DNA from: Intestinimonas massiliensis (ex Afouda et al. 2020)
GTDB taxonomy: Bacteria; Bacillota; Clostridia; Oscillospirales; Oscillospiraceae
NCBI RefSeq assembly: GCF_900626285.1
Contig: NZ_LR131147.1
Coordinates: 3,023,388 to 3,087,387 of the forward strand
Length of the DNA stretch: 64,000 nucleotides
Direction of reading: 5' to 3'
Below the pieces are notes generated by a model. The model was not told the origin of the DNA and did no database searches. It saw nothing but the letters and a program-made list of their open reading frames with translations. The translations under genes were made by a program, and so were the position numbers. Shown in pieces: positions 50,900 through 60,640 of this stretch; the stretch's first letter is position 1; each line of letters starts with the position of its first letter.

Positions 50900-52900
50900 T
50901 TAAAGAACAGTGCTGGTAGAAACCGTTCGGCTTGTCTGACACCAGACAACAGACTGATTTAGCCCCTCAAAGAGCGCCCGGAGGCCCACGTAATCCGTTC
51001 CGGATACGGAGGTGACCGGCAGGGTTGCAGATACGCCGTTATAAGTCACGGTAACGAACTCTCCGTTTTTCTCCACGGTGCCGCCGATTCCATTCATTAC
51101 ATCCGCAACAGGAGCATAAATCTTGCCGGGCTCCTCAATCAGCGCGGAATTGAAGGTGAGCGGTACGCCATGCCACATTATCGTCGGCACAGCGGTATCC
51201 TTTGTATAGACCACCTCGCCGCCGATGACGGTCATCAGCGCCTGTACATCCTTCATCTCATCCTCAGGACAGGTCATGATATCCCGGTCGATCACAACGA
51301 AGTCTGCCAATTTCCCCACTTCCAGAGACCCCTTGATATCCTCCTCGAACTGGCCGTAGGCCACCCAGATCGTGTAGGATTTCAGTACTTCTTCCCTAGT
51401 TACAGCCTGCTCGGCATACCACCCGTTCTCAGGCACGCCGTCCCGATTCTTCCGGGTCACACCGGCGTAGAAGTTGTGCCAGGGATTGACCAGTTCCACA
51501 GGGGCATCGGTTCCGCCCACAATAATGCTGCCCTTGTCCAGAACAGTACGCCAGGCATAGGCGCCTTTCATACGCTCTGCGCCGATGCGGTCTTCCGCCA
51601 CCAACATATCAGAAGTGGCGTGGATGAATTCCATGGAGGGGATCACACCCATCTGGATGGCCCGGTCAATATCCTCGGGAGCGACGATCTGGAAATGCTC
51701 AATACGCAGGCGATGGTCCTCCTGAGGATTCTCGCTCTGAAGCCTCTCCAGCGTATCCAGCACCTGGCGGCAGGCCGCGTCGCCGATGGTGTGGGTACAG
51801 ATCTGATAGCCCTGATCATAGGCCAGCTTAAATACCTCGTAGGCCTGCTCATCGGTGAAGCGCAATTCGCCACAGTAACCTTCACGGTCAGAGTATTCCT
51901 CCAGCATAGCGGCGGAGCGGGCTCCCAGCGAGCCGTCAGTAGTGATCTTTACCGCGCGCAGATTCATGCGGTTGTCGTACATCATCCCGGCAGGCAGATT
52001 TTCCCGCACATAGTCCGCCTGAGCATTGGTGGTATCCAGCAGCCGGACCAGAGGATAGGTACGCAGCTTCATCTGGCCGGTCTCATAGAGATACTGATAG
52101 TTCTCAATGTCAGTCACGTCACAGCCGGCGTCCATGGCGGAGGTGATGCCGTAGGTAAACAACTCGTTCTGCGCCAGCAGATAAATCTCCCGCTGCTCCT
52201 CCGTGGAGTAGGCAGGGATGATATTTGTGAAGAAATCCCGGGCATTGTCGGTCACACATCCCAGGACCTCCCCATCCTCGGTTTTCAGGATCTCTCCGCC
52301 CTGGGGATTGGGGGTATCTTTGGTGACCCCGGCCAGCTCCAAAGCCATGCTGTTGACCCAGGCCATATGGCCGTCCGCACGCTTCAAATACACCGGATTA
52401 TCGGGCGCCACCGCGTCCAGTTCCTCCTTTGTTGGGAAGTCGGTGTCCTCCCAGATCGTATTCATCCAACCTTGACCCTGGATCCACTCGCCCGGCTCCG
52501 CCTCTTGCGCAGCAGCCCGCACCGCCTCCAGAATCACATTCTTGGGTTTCCAGAACACATTGAGCTGGATCAGTGTTTTCCCCATGCTGGACATATGCAT
52601 ATGTCCTTCCATAATTCCGGGCAGAACAGTCAGTCCATTTAGGTCAGTCACCTTTGTGTCCTCTCCGATATAGGCTTCCACGCCCTCCTCCCCGCCTACA
52701 TACACAATGCGGTCTCCCTTGATGGCGAGGGCGGTGGCGGTCGGATTGTCGTCGTCTACCGTATAGATGTTGGCATCACGGTACACAATGTCCGCAGCAG
52801 TCTGGACAGGCGTCCCGACGGCAAACGCCGGTGCAGTGCCAAGCAGCAAGGCCATTGACAGTGTCAGGGGTATCAGCCGCGTGGGATGTTTTCCTAGCAT
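50900..52900 (-). CDS. Secreted YtcJ-like amidohydrolase with stalk domain
   Basis: A 666-residue protein. Signal peptide (PLTLSMALLLGTAPAFA, cleaved ~27). Residues ~40-560 are an amidohydrolase_3/YtcJ-type metal hydrolase: GIMEGHMHMSS, ITTDGSLGARSAAML, CTHTIGDAACRQ, IEHFQIV and VGGTDAPVELVNPWHNF hold the metal ligands. The last ~90 residues are a copper-amine-oxidase-N-like stalk module. ATG 52900 preferred (AGGAG at 8 bp) over 52906. The family acts on N-acyl or imidazolone-type compounds; here it works outside the membrane, possibly wall-bound. Confidence 0.88.
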   Translation of the reverse strand: MLGKHPTRLIPLTLSMALLLGTAPAFAVGTPVQTAADIVYRDANIYTVDDDNPTATALAIKGDRIVYVGGEEGVEAYIGEDTKVTDLNGLTVLPGIMEGHMHMSSMGKTLIQLNVFWKPKNVILEAVRAAAQEAEPGEWIQGQGWMNTIWEDTDFPTKEELDAVAPDNPVYLKRADGHMAWVNSMALELAGVTKDTPNPQGGEILKTEDGEVLGCVTDNARDFFTNIIPAYSTEEQREIYLLAQNELFTYGITSAMDAGCDVTDIENYQYLYETGQMKLRTYPLVRLLDTTNAQADYVRENLPAGMMYDNRMNLRAVKITTDGSLGARSAAMLEEYSDREGYCGELRFTDEQAYEVFKLAYDQGYQICTHTIGDAACRQVLDTLERLQSENPQEDHRLRIEHFQIVAPEDIDRAIQMGVIPSMEFIHATSDMLVAEDRIGAERMKGAYAWRTVLDKGSIIVGGTDAPVELVNPWHNFYAGVTRKNRDGVPENGWYAEQAVTREEVLKSYTIWVAYGQFEEDIKGSLEVGKLADFVVIDRDIMTCPEDEMKDVQALMTVIGGEVVYTKDTAVPTIMWHGVPLTFNSALIEEPGKIYAPVADVMNGIGGTVEKNGEFVTVTYNGVSATLPVTSVSGTDYVGLRALFEGLNQSVVWCQTSRTVSTSTVL

Positions 52901-53090
52901 CTTCATCTCTCCTAACATGTATAATTCGGCGTGGAGCATGGTCCCTCGGAGTAGGTTGCTGCCCTCCGCTTGCCGCAGCGGAAAGGCAAAGAACACTTCT
53001 TCATGATAAATAAAATTACCAGCTCTGTCAGTCAACCTCTTTACAAAACCCATATTTTTTGCGACAATGATCGGGAAAGGCGGTTGGAAT

Positions 53091-53816
53091 ATGGAATTGC
53101 GCAGGATAGGCTGTAATCTGGACCACGCAAAACCGAGAGCGGGTATTCGCACCTCTCCCTGGCTCTCGGCAGACGGATTGGACTGGACTGAACTTATCCA
53201 GGGCTATCCCTCATGTGTTATTCCAAGAAAACATATCCTGTGGGCGCAGGGCTCTACTGCAGATGAGGTATATGTGATGAAAAGGGGTCTGGTACGCCTG
53301 GACCACTGTTACAGCAGCGGAAAAACCCGTTGCCTCTACATTGTTTCTTCTGGTGTCACTCTGGGCGAAAGCAGCGCCCTGTTCGGTACTGCACACAGTT
53401 ATCAGGCGGCCGCACTTACGTCCTGCACCGTCCATATCGTTCCGGCTCCCGTCTTCCGGGAACGGGTCTCCCTCTTCTCCGCGTTGAGTGATCAGTTGCT
53501 CAGCGTAGCGGCCGGCAAAAAGCTTGTGCTTCTGCGGCAGCTGACTTTGGGCAGCTTTTCCAGGCTATACACACGGCTCTGCCATTTTATTTCTGAACTT
53601 TCTGAACACTATGGTGAAAAAACAGAGGAAGGCATACTCTTCGCGCTTCCCTTTACCCATCAGGAGTTGGCAGAGTTATTTGGGGTCACCCGGGTCGCGG
53701 TAAGCCAATGCATGGGAACACTGCTGCAGAACCATGCAATCGAACGGCGAAGGGGCAAGTTTCTCCTTCGGGATCCAGCCGTATTGAGAAACTGCTGGAG
53801 TGAGCTGTTTCAATAA
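53091..53816 (+). CDS. Crp/Fnr-family regulator
   Basis: A 241-residue regulator: cNMP-binding-like barrel (SCVIPRKHILWAQGSTADEV; VTLGESSALFG) and a Crp-type wHTH (FTHQELAELFGVTRVAVSQC). The cNMP phosphate-cassette arginine is not evident, and there are no Fnr-type Cys clusters. It lies divergent to the amidohydrolase gene and may control it. ATG 53091 chosen; 53067 is possible. Confidence 0.88.
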   Translation: MELRRIGCNLDHAKPRAGIRTSPWLSADGLDWTELIQGYPSCVIPRKHILWAQGSTADEVYVMKRGLVRLDHCYSSGKTRCLYIVSSGVTLGESSALFGTAHSYQAAALTSCTVHIVPAPVFRERVSLFSALSDQLLSVAAGKKLVLLRQLTLGSFSRLYTRLCHFISELSEHYGEKTEEGILFALPFTHQELAELFGVTRVAVSQCMGTLLQNHAIERRRGKFLLRDPAVLRNCWSELFQ

Positions 53817-53972
53817 ATGTTACCCGGGGCAGATAATTGCTGAGATTAAGTTCCCCTCATAGGGCGCGCGTCACAGGCCACCGGAACAGGCCACTCGCCT
53901 GCGGTCTTAAATTCCGCAATCCACTGATACCCGTATGCTGAGTATTGGCTGTTAGCAGCTCATGCAGATAGT

Positions 53973-54017
53973 ACAACACCCTCAGCCGGTTTTCCAAAAC
54001 CCGGCTGAGGGTGTTGT
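53973..54017. terminator. Hairpin between Crp and phosphatase genes
   Basis: 17-bp perfect stem ACAACACCCTCAGCCGG / CCGGCTGAGGGTGTTGT, loop 11 nt, no clear T-run. Lies between the converging Crp (+) and histidine phosphatase (-) genes. Confidence 0.65.
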
Positions 54018-54067
54018 CGCATTAACTCCCATCCAATTCATATTTTTGGCTGTAAAAATATCCATGC

Positions 54068-54712
54068 TTATTTTGCGTCGGCGCTTTCCACCACATCCTG
54101 CAAGGCGGTGCCGCCGATATAGCCGGCCAGGCGGACCGACAGCTTCCCTGTCCGCTCCACGTCAAAAATCAGGCCGTTTCCGTTTTTGACAGCCGGCTTC
54201 ACGTTCTCAAAGCCCGCCACCCGGAACTGTCTGCCGATCTCCCGCAGGAACCCTCCGTGGCCGCAGATGGTGACCTGCCGGCAGCCCCGGTCCAGCAGGC
54301 CGGACAGCAGCAGGCTGAAGTCCCGCCGGACCCGGGCGGCAAAGACAGGGGTGCTCTCCCCGTCCCCATAGCGGGACTGCCGCTCCGCTCCGTTCTCGTC
54401 GAACCGGTCGTCCCGCCACTTCTGGATGGCGGCGGGGTCCGTCTCATATTCGATGGGGCCGAAGTCCCGCTCGTTGAGCAGCGCCGTGGCCTGGTAGGAG
54501 GCGCCGGGATAGATGGTGGTCAGGGTCTGCCGGGTCCGCAGGAATTCGCTGGTATAGCAGACCTCCGACAGCGGGGGATAGATGCCCGCCTTCCGGTAGC
54601 CCTCCAGCTCCCCGATCCCCTCCGGGGACAGCGGGGGATCCAGCCTGGCCCCGGAGATCCTTCCGGCAAGATTGATCGCGGTTTTCCCGTGTCGGATGAA
54701 ATATACAAGCAT
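54068..54712 (-). CDS. Histidine phosphatase superfamily protein
   Basis: A 214-residue phosphoglycerate-mutase-like phosphatase: FIRHGKT (phospho-His) at the start, CYTSEFLRTRQT (second Arg), LNERDFG and TICGHGGFLREI (second His). Broad-range phosphatase; substrate unknown. Start at ATG 54712 inside the longer frame because RHG is within the first ten residues of the family. Confidence 0.88.
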   Translation of the reverse strand: MLVYFIRHGKTAINLAGRISGARLDPPLSPEGIGELEGYRKAGIYPPLSEVCYTSEFLRTRQTLTTIYPGASYQATALLNERDFGPIEYETDPAAIQKWRDDRFDENGAERQSRYGDGESTPVFAARVRRDFSLLLSGLLDRGCRQVTICGHGGFLREIGRQFRVAGFENVKPAVKNGNGLIFDVERTGKLSVRLAGYIGGTALQDVVESADAK

Positions 54713-54835
54713 AAAGCCGCCCCTGCCTTTCCTGAACATTCTGTACGTTTTTCCCGGGTACGATGCTGTTTTGTCCCGTATTATACGACCGGGAAAACGG
54801 AATGTCAATCAGGGCCGCCGTTTTACTACCAATAG

Positions 54836-54851
54836 TGGCACGCCGTTTGCA
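54836..54851 (+). promoter_or_regulatory. Sigma-54 promoter P1, aldolase operon
   Basis: TGGCAC-N5-TTGCA, a full -24/-12 consensus, 55 bp before the aldolase start. It shares the TAGTGGCA lead with P2 at 58352. The LevR-type activator at 62873 is the expected partner. Confidence 0.85.
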
Positions 54852-54905
54852 TAACACCTGTGTGGCGCCGACAAATACAGCATACACAGAAAGGGAGGTC
54901 ACACG

Positions 54906-55772
54906 ATGATCGTAAACGGAAGGGAAATCCTGAAAGATGCCCGTGAAAACGGCTATGCCATCGGGGCGTTCAACGCCAGCGACCACGGCACGGCTGAAAT
55001 GATCCTGACGGCCGCCGAGGAGCTGAACGTCCCGGTGATGATCCAGATCAGTGATTTTGCCAGTCCGCTGGCACCCAAGCGGGTCCAGATGACGCAGAAA
55101 GAATGCGATTACTACATGATGTACCTGCGCAACCGGGCGGAGGCCTCTCCGGTCCCCGTGATGATCCATCTGGACCACTGCAAGACCTTTGACGGGTGCA
55201 TCCGGGCCATACGGGCCGGAGCCACCTCTGTGATGATAGACGCCTCCATGAAGTCTATGGAGGAAAACATCGAACTGACCAACAAGGTGATCGAGGCCGC
55301 CCACGGCTGTGACGTGCTGGTGGAAGCCGAGATCGGCCACGTGGCCAAGAACACCGACGAGGTGAAGGACCAGTACACCACCGTGGAGGAGGCCAAGCAC
55401 TTCTATGAGGCCACCGGCGTGGACCTGCTGGCGGTGGCCATCGGCACCGCCCACGGCGTCTATACCACCAAGCCCGTGCTCCAGTACGACCGCATCTCCC
55501 AGCTGAAGGAGGCCATCCCGGCTCCCCTGGTCATGCACGGGGCCAGCGGTCTGGCGCCGGAGGAGTATCAGAAATGCGTCCGGCGGGGAATCTGCAAGAT
55601 CAATTTCAACACCTACCTGCAGACCGCCGCCGCCCAGTCCCTGCGGGAACAGCTGGCGGTGGCCGACAACACCGCCCGCTTCCGCACCCTGGTGGACGAG
55701 GCCAAGAAGGTGGGCACCGCTTACGTGAAGGAGCACATTGGCTACTTTGGAACCAAGCCGTACACCCGTTGA
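54906..55772 (+). CDS. Class II ketose-bisphosphate aldolase
   Basis: A 288-residue zinc aldolase (FbaA/GatY/KbaY type): IHLDHCKTF (catalytic Asp and zinc His), VEAEIGHV, AIGTAHGVY and LVMHGASGL (zinc His residues and phosphate loop), ICKINFNTY. It cleaves a ketose (bis)phosphate into dihydroxyacetone phosphate and an aldehyde. First gene under P1; the PTS next to it should deliver the phosphorylated substrate, so tagatose-, fructose- or related ketose phosphates are candidates. Confidence 0.93.
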   Translation: MIVNGREILKDARENGYAIGAFNASDHGTAEMILTAAEELNVPVMIQISDFASPLAPKRVQMTQKECDYYMMYLRNRAEASPVPVMIHLDHCKTFDGCIRAIRAGATSVMIDASMKSMEENIELTNKVIEAAHGCDVLVEAEIGHVAKNTDEVKDQYTTVEEAKHFYEATGVDLLAVAIGTAHGVYTTKPVLQYDRISQLKEAIPAPLVMHGASGLAPEEYQKCVRRGICKINFNTYLQTAAAQSLREQLAVADNTARFRTLVDEAKKVGTAYVKEHIGYFGTKPYTR

Positions 55773-55829
55773 GTTCACGCATCCGCGCACGGCCGGCCCC
55801 TGAGGGCGGATACAGTAGGAGGGAAAAAT

Positions 55830-56282
55830 ATGGCCAACCTGGCAAACGGAATGGACCAAACTGATACACGCACGGCAATCGTGATTCTGACCCACGGGGA
55901 GCTCGGCGAGGCGCTGCTCCGCTCGGCGTCCATGGTCTTTGGGGCGGACGCCCTCTGCAAGACCGCCGCCGTGTGCCTCCATGAGGGCGAAGATCCGGAC
56001 GTCTACCTGGGCCGGGTCCGGGAGACGCTGGAGCAGGCGGGCGACAACTGCCTGGTCTTTGTGGATATGTACGGCGGTACGCCGTTCAACACCTTGGTAA
56101 AATTGTCCCGGCAGCGGATCCCCTGGGCCGTCAGCGGGGTGAGTATGCCCCTGCTGCTGGAGGCCCTGAACCTGCGCAACATGATGTCCGGGCGGGAGCT
56201 GCTGGACGCCGTCTACGGGGCGTCCTCTGAGGGGATCATCAATCTCACCGATATGCTGAGCAAAAAGTTCGGCGGCACGTAG
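55830..56282 (+). CDS. PTS EIIA, mannose/fructose/sorbose family
   Basis: A 150-residue EIIA of the Man family: phospho-His in VILTHGELGEALLRSA near residue 22; VDMYGGTPFNTLVKLS is the family's second conserved segment. It receives phosphate from HPr and passes it to the EIIB at 58461. It is separated from EIIB and EIICD by the SDR and ADH genes. Confidence 0.92.
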   Translation: MANLANGMDQTDTRTAIVILTHGELGEALLRSASMVFGADALCKTAAVCLHEGEDPDVYLGRVRETLEQAGDNCLVFVDMYGGTPFNTLVKLSRQRIPWAVSGVSMPLLLEALNLRNMMSGRELLDAVYGASSEGIINLTDMLSKKFGGT

Positions 56283-56334
56283 GCCCCGGCTTTCTTCCGG
56301 CAGACCACATCAAAAAAGACAGGAGGCAACCGCA

Positions 56335-57105
56335 ATGGATTTAGGCCTGAAGAATAAAATCGCCATCGTCACCGGCGGCGCCCGGGGCGTGGGCGCCGGC
56401 ATCTGCGAGGTGCTGGCCCAGGAGGGCGCCGATCTGGTCATCAACGACCTGAACATCACCGACGAGACCCATGAGTTCGCCGACCGCCTGACCAGGGAGT
56501 ACGGGGTCAGGACCCTGCTGGTCCCCGCCGACGTGGGCGACGAGGCCCAGATCATGCAGATCTTCCAAAAGACCTATGAGACCTTCGGCACGGTGGACAT
56601 CGTGGTGAACAACGCCTTCTTCCTCAACAACTCCACCGGCCCCATCGAGACCTTTGATCCGGTAAAATTCCAGGTGGCCGAGCGGGTGATCGTGGAGGCC
56701 GCCCTCATCACCAGCCGGGAGCTGATCAAGCACTGCAAGGAGCACGACAAGCCGGGCCACATCGTCAATATGCTCAGCAAGTCCGCCTTCCTGACCAGCA
56801 GCCCCCATCACGTGACCTACATCGCCGCCAAGGGCGCCTGCGCGGCCCTGACCCGGGGCCTGGCTTTTGAGGCCGCCCCCTACAAGATCTTCGTCAACGG
56901 CGTCATCCCCGGCTACGTGTTCAACAGCCGCACCGACGTCAATTCCGAGCGGTACAAGCGGACCATCCAGTACATCCCCCTGAAGCGCTATGGGATGCCC
57001 ATGGAGATCGGCAACGTGGTGGCCTTCCTCTGTTCGGAGAAGGCCTGTCAGATGAACGGCGCCCTGGTGGACTGCACCGGCGGTACCATGAACGGCCAGA
57101 TGTGA
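56335..57105 (+). CDS. SDR-family oxidoreductase of the PTS locus
   Basis: A 256-residue classical SDR: IVTGGARGVGAG, VNNAFFL (variant of NNAG), MLSKSAF (Ser) and YIAAKGA (Tyr/Lys), with GALVDCTGGTMNG at the end. Acts on a sugar or polyol phosphate or a related keto compound. Under P1, 13 bp before the ADH. Confidence 0.9.
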   Translation: MDLGLKNKIAIVTGGARGVGAGICEVLAQEGADLVINDLNITDETHEFADRLTREYGVRTLLVPADVGDEAQIMQIFQKTYETFGTVDIVVNNAFFLNNSTGPIETFDPVKFQVAERVIVEAALITSRELIKHCKEHDKPGHIVNMLSKSAFLTSSPHHVTYIAAKGACAALTRGLAFEAAPYKIFVNGVIPGYVFNSRTDVNSERYKRTIQYIPLKRYGMPMEIGNVVAFLCSEKACQMNGALVDCTGGTMNGQM

Positions 57106-57118
57106 GGAGGGGTTGACC

Positions 57119-58327
57119 ATGAAAAGCTTTTCCGGGTTTTCCCTTCGGCTGTACACCGAGATCCAGTTTGGAATGGACTGCCATAAAAATCTCTGCGCTC
57201 TGATCCAGAAGTACGGCGGCCACAAGGTCATGCTGGTGTGTGACGATGTGGTGCGGGCCATCGGGCTGTACGACGAGGTCACCGCCCTGCTGAAGGAAGC
57301 GGACATCCCCTTCGTGGAGCTGTCCGGCATCCAGCCCAACCCCCGCCGCACCCTGGCCCACACCGGTGTGGAGCGTGCCAAGCAGGAGGGCGTGGACTTC
57401 GTGCTGGGTATGGGGGGCGGCAGCACCATCGACACTACCAAGGCTATCGCCTTTGCGGTGCGGTACGACGGCGACTGGTGGGACCTCTACTGCGGCAAGG
57501 CCAAGCCCACGACCCGCCTGCCCATGGGCGTGGTCCCCACTATCGCGGCTTCCGGCAGCGAGATGTCCATGGCCTCTGTGATCCTGGACGACGTCTCCAC
57601 CCACAAGAAGCTCAGCCTGCACTCTGAGCTGTGCCGTCCTGACTTCGCCGTCCTCAATCCGGAGTTTACCTACTCCGTTCCTGCCTTCCAGACGGGCGCA
57701 GGTGCCGCGGACATCTTTGCCCACACCTTTGAGCGGTACTTCTACCACGACTCCTGCGCCCTGGCGGACGGCTTCGCCGAGGGCCTGCTGAAAACGGTGG
57801 TGAAGTACGGCCCCGTGGCCGTGCGGGAGCCCAAGAATTACGAGGCACGGGCGGAGCTGCTGCTCTGCGCCTCCTTCGCCCACAACGACATCACCGGCGT
57901 GGGCCACGGCGGCCGGCAGCGGGGCGGCGCCCACGGTCTGGAGAGTATCCTGTCCGCCGCCTTCGACACCGTCCACGGCGCCGGTCTGGCGGTGGTGATG
58001 CCGGAATTCCTGCGCTACATGGCGGACTATTCTGAAGAGGCCTGCGCCCGGGTGGCCCGCTTCGCCATCCAGATCTTCGGCGTCACCCCCGATCTGGAGG
58101 ACTTGAAGAGCGTGGCCTACGAGGGGGCCGCCCGGCTCCGGGCCTGGTTGGACTCCATGGGGATGCCCGCCCGGCTGTCCCAGCTGCGGGGCAAGGACGG
58201 GCCCATCTGCGCGGAGAACATCCCTGCCATCGTGGCAAACGGCCGCTTCGGCCCCGACGGGATCTACCGGAACTACGTCACCATGACCAAGGAGCAAATG
58301 ACGGCGTTCTACCAGCGGATTTTGTAA
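57119..58327 (+). CDS. Iron-containing alcohol dehydrogenase
   Basis: A 402-residue group III ADH: GMGGGSTIDTTKAIA NAD site, VPTIAASGSEMS, FAHTFERYF and AFDTVHGAGLAVVMPEF (metal His). ATG 57119 with GGAGGGG 6 bp upstream; the TTG six bases earlier is part of the site. Probably reduces or oxidises an aldehyde or polyol from the aldolase step. Confidence 0.9.
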   Translation: MKSFSGFSLRLYTEIQFGMDCHKNLCALIQKYGGHKVMLVCDDVVRAIGLYDEVTALLKEADIPFVELSGIQPNPRRTLAHTGVERAKQEGVDFVLGMGGGSTIDTTKAIAFAVRYDGDWWDLYCGKAKPTTRLPMGVVPTIAASGSEMSMASVILDDVSTHKKLSLHSELCRPDFAVLNPEFTYSVPAFQTGAGAADIFAHTFERYFYHDSCALADGFAEGLLKTVVKYGPVAVREPKNYEARAELLLCASFAHNDITGVGHGGRQRGGAHGLESILSAAFDTVHGAGLAVVMPEFLRYMADYSEEACARVARFAIQIFGVTPDLEDLKSVAYEGAARLRAWLDSMGMPARLSQLRGKDGPICAENIPAIVANGRFGPDGIYRNYVTMTKEQMTAFYQRIL

Positions 58328-58351
58328 GATACGCACAAGCTCTATTGGTAG

Positions 58352-58368
58352 TGGCATGGAAATTGCTA
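58352..58368 (+). promoter_or_regulatory. Sigma-54 promoter P2, EIIB-EIICD operon
   Basis: TGGCAT-N5-TTGCTA, a -24/-12 promoter 93 bp before the EIIB start. Same TAGTGGCA lead as P1. Confidence 0.75.
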
Positions 58369-58460
58369 TATAAAAACAACAATAGAGCGCGGGTATAGCA
58401 GAGGGGCAGCGTCCACCGTCCATCTGCCTTGTGCTCAAAGACTGAAAGAGGAGGAGAACT

Positions 58461-58955
58461 ATGGCTGACATCAAAATGGTTCGTGTCGACGCGAGACTCG
58501 TGCATGGGCAGGTGGCCGGGAGATGGTTCAAGACCCTGAGCTGCGACCGTGTCGTGATTGTGGAGGACGAGTGTGCCAAAGACCCGTTCATGGTGGAGCT
58601 GTTCCAGCTGGCCTCCCCGCCCGGCACGGACATCATCTGCTATTCCTTCGACCAGGCCCTTGAGGAGTGGAACAAGGACCAGTTCGGCACAGGGCGGGTG
58701 ATTGTCCTGTTCAAGTACCTGGCGTCCGCCAGCAAGGCCTGGCACATGGGCGTCAAATTCAAGGATCTCAACGTGGCTCAGATCCCCGGCGGGCCCGGCA
58801 GGCGCCTGGCCTACGCCACCGTCAGCCTGGGCGAGCCGGAGATTGAGCTGCTGGAGGATCTGGTAAACAACGGCGTCAACGTCTACATCCAGCAGGTCCC
58901 GGAAGACAAGCAGCAGCCGATCATGCCGGTGATCAACAAGCTCCGTAAGAAATAG
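58461..58955 (+). CDS. PTS EIIB, mannose/fructose/sorbose family
   Basis: A 164-residue EIIB of the Man family: phospho-His in VRVDARLVHGQVAGRW near residue 15. It takes phosphate from EIIA and gives it to the sugar at EIICD. AAAGAGGAGG site. First gene under P2. Confidence 0.93.
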   Translation: MADIKMVRVDARLVHGQVAGRWFKTLSCDRVVIVEDECAKDPFMVELFQLASPPGTDIICYSFDQALEEWNKDQFGTGRVIVLFKYLASASKAWHMGVKFKDLNVAQIPGGPGRRLAYATVSLGEPEIELLEDLVNNGVNVYIQQVPEDKQQPIMPVINKLRKK

Positions 58956-58999
58956 GGATACCGTTCCATCCATCAGGTATACAGAGAGGAGTAAACGTA

Positions 59000-60598
59000 A
59001 TGACGATATTCGTAGCATTAGGACTCGGCTTACTATATTGGATTGCTGAATATGACACCATCCTCACGAATTCGTTGAAGTGGCCGCTCTTCGTGGGCCT
59101 GCTGCTGGGCCTGCTGTTCGGCGACGTCAAGACCGGCCTCTACATCGGTGCGTCCATCGAAATGATCTTTATCGTCAACACCTCCGTGGGCGGCAACCTG
59201 CCCGCGGACAAGACCATCGCCACCTTCGTCTCCGTACCCATTGCCATTCTGAGCAACATGGAGCCTGAGATGGCTCTGGCCATCGCTGTGCCTCTGGCCA
59301 CCCTGGCCAAGCCTCTGGACGACCTGCGCAGAATGATCAACGTCTACTGGAACAAGAAGGCCTCTCACGACATCGACAAGCTGAACATCACCCAGCTGAA
59401 GCTGGACGCTTGGGTCTACCCCGCCCTGGTCCAGCTTCCCCTGCGCGTCATCCCCGTCACCCTGCTGCTGTACTTCGGCGCCGGCAGCGCCGACGCCATC
59501 GTCAGCGCCCTCCCCGAGTGGGTCACCCACGGTCTGAACATCCTGGGCGGAATCCTCCCTGCCATGGGCATGGTGGCCTGCGTCAGAATGATCGGCCGCA
59601 AGAACCTGCTGCCCTACTTCCTGCTGGGCTACTTCGCCTCTGAGGTGTTCGGCCTGGAGTCCATCGTCCTGGCCATCTTCGCCGGCATCATCGCCTTCAT
59701 CACCATCGGCGGCCCCGAGGGCTTCAAGGCCACCACCGACACCCTGAGCAGCTTCGCCGGCGGCGAGGCGGAGGACCGGCAGCTGGAGCGCAGGCTGTCC
59801 AAGAAGGCGCTGCGCAAGACCCGCTACCGGGGCGTGTTCGCCCACCGCATCGCCCAGGATATGGAAAACTTCTACGGCACCGGCTTCTGCGTGGCGGCTC
59901 AGCCCTGCCTGGAGGAACTGTACGGCGACGATCCCGAGGCCTATAAGGCCGCCCTCCACCGCCACCTGGTCCCCTACATCACCGAGCCCACCTGGGGCGC
60001 CTGCATCCAGGGCGCGGCCATGGCAATGGAAGAGCAGATCGCCAACGGCGCCGACATCGACCCCAGCATGGTGGTCTCCCTGCGCACCGGCCTGATGGGC
60101 CCCTTCGCCGGCCTGGGCGACACCATCAACGGCTATATCCTCAAGCCCATCGTCAACAGCATCGGCATTTCCATGGCCCTGGCGGGCAACCCCCTGGGCG
60201 TGTTCCCCGCCTTCTGGCCCCTGGTGTTCCAGAACTTCATCGTAGGCTACAATATGTTTGACCTGGGCTATAAGCTGGGCAAGAACTCCCTGCTGAAGCT
60301 GCTGAAGGGCGGCTGGATCGACAAGATCATGGTGGGCGCCGGCATCCTGGGCATGACCATGATGGGCGGCCTGACCTCCAAGTACGTCAAGCTCTCCACC
60401 ATCGTGGACTTCCAGCTCTCCACCGGCGAGACCTACATCCTGCAGGACTACTTCGACATGCTGCTGCCCGGCCTGCTGCCCCTGGTCCTGTTCTTCGTCT
60501 CCTACTGGTACATGAGCCGGCCCAAGGCCAATTACACCAAGCTGGTTGTTATCTTCTTCGCCATCTCCCTGCTGGGCTCCCTGGCCGGGATCATCTGA
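59000..60598 (+). CDS. Fused PTS EIIC-EIID membrane component
   Basis: A 532-residue single protein. Residues 1-~255 are the EIIC channel (GLLLGLLFGDVKTGLYIGAS, VGGNLPADKTIATF). Residues ~260-532 are an EIID (AQDMENFYGTGFCVAAQPCL, LVPYITEPTWGACIQGA, LRTGLMGPFAGLGDTING, ending in a hydrophobic helix). Man-family EIIC and EIID are normally separate proteins; no stop or frameshift lies between them here. It forms the transmembrane sugar transporter. Confidence 0.9.
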   Translation: MTIFVALGLGLLYWIAEYDTILTNSLKWPLFVGLLLGLLFGDVKTGLYIGASIEMIFIVNTSVGGNLPADKTIATFVSVPIAILSNMEPEMALAIAVPLATLAKPLDDLRRMINVYWNKKASHDIDKLNITQLKLDAWVYPALVQLPLRVIPVTLLLYFGAGSADAIVSALPEWVTHGLNILGGILPAMGMVACVRMIGRKNLLPYFLLGYFASEVFGLESIVLAIFAGIIAFITIGGPEGFKATTDTLSSFAGGEAEDRQLERRLSKKALRKTRYRGVFAHRIAQDMENFYGTGFCVAAQPCLEELYGDDPEAYKAALHRHLVPYITEPTWGACIQGAAMAMEEQIANGADIDPSMVVSLRTGLMGPFAGLGDTINGYILKPIVNSIGISMALAGNPLGVFPAFWPLVFQNFIVGYNMFDLGYKLGKNSLLKLLKGGWIDKIMVGAGILGMTMMGGLTSKYVKLSTIVDFQLSTGETYILQDYFDMLLPGLLPLVLFFVSYWYMSRPKANYTKLVVIFFAISLLGSLAGII

Positions 60599-60640
60599 CG
60601 GCGGAGGCCCGTCAACGGGCAAATCAAAGGAGTATCCGAT

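Noticed and set aside
54444..55982. 512-residue minus-strand ORF over the aldolase
   Set aside because: Opposite a textbook class II aldolase and its sigma-54 promoter; only the tail overlaps the real phosphatase in another frame.
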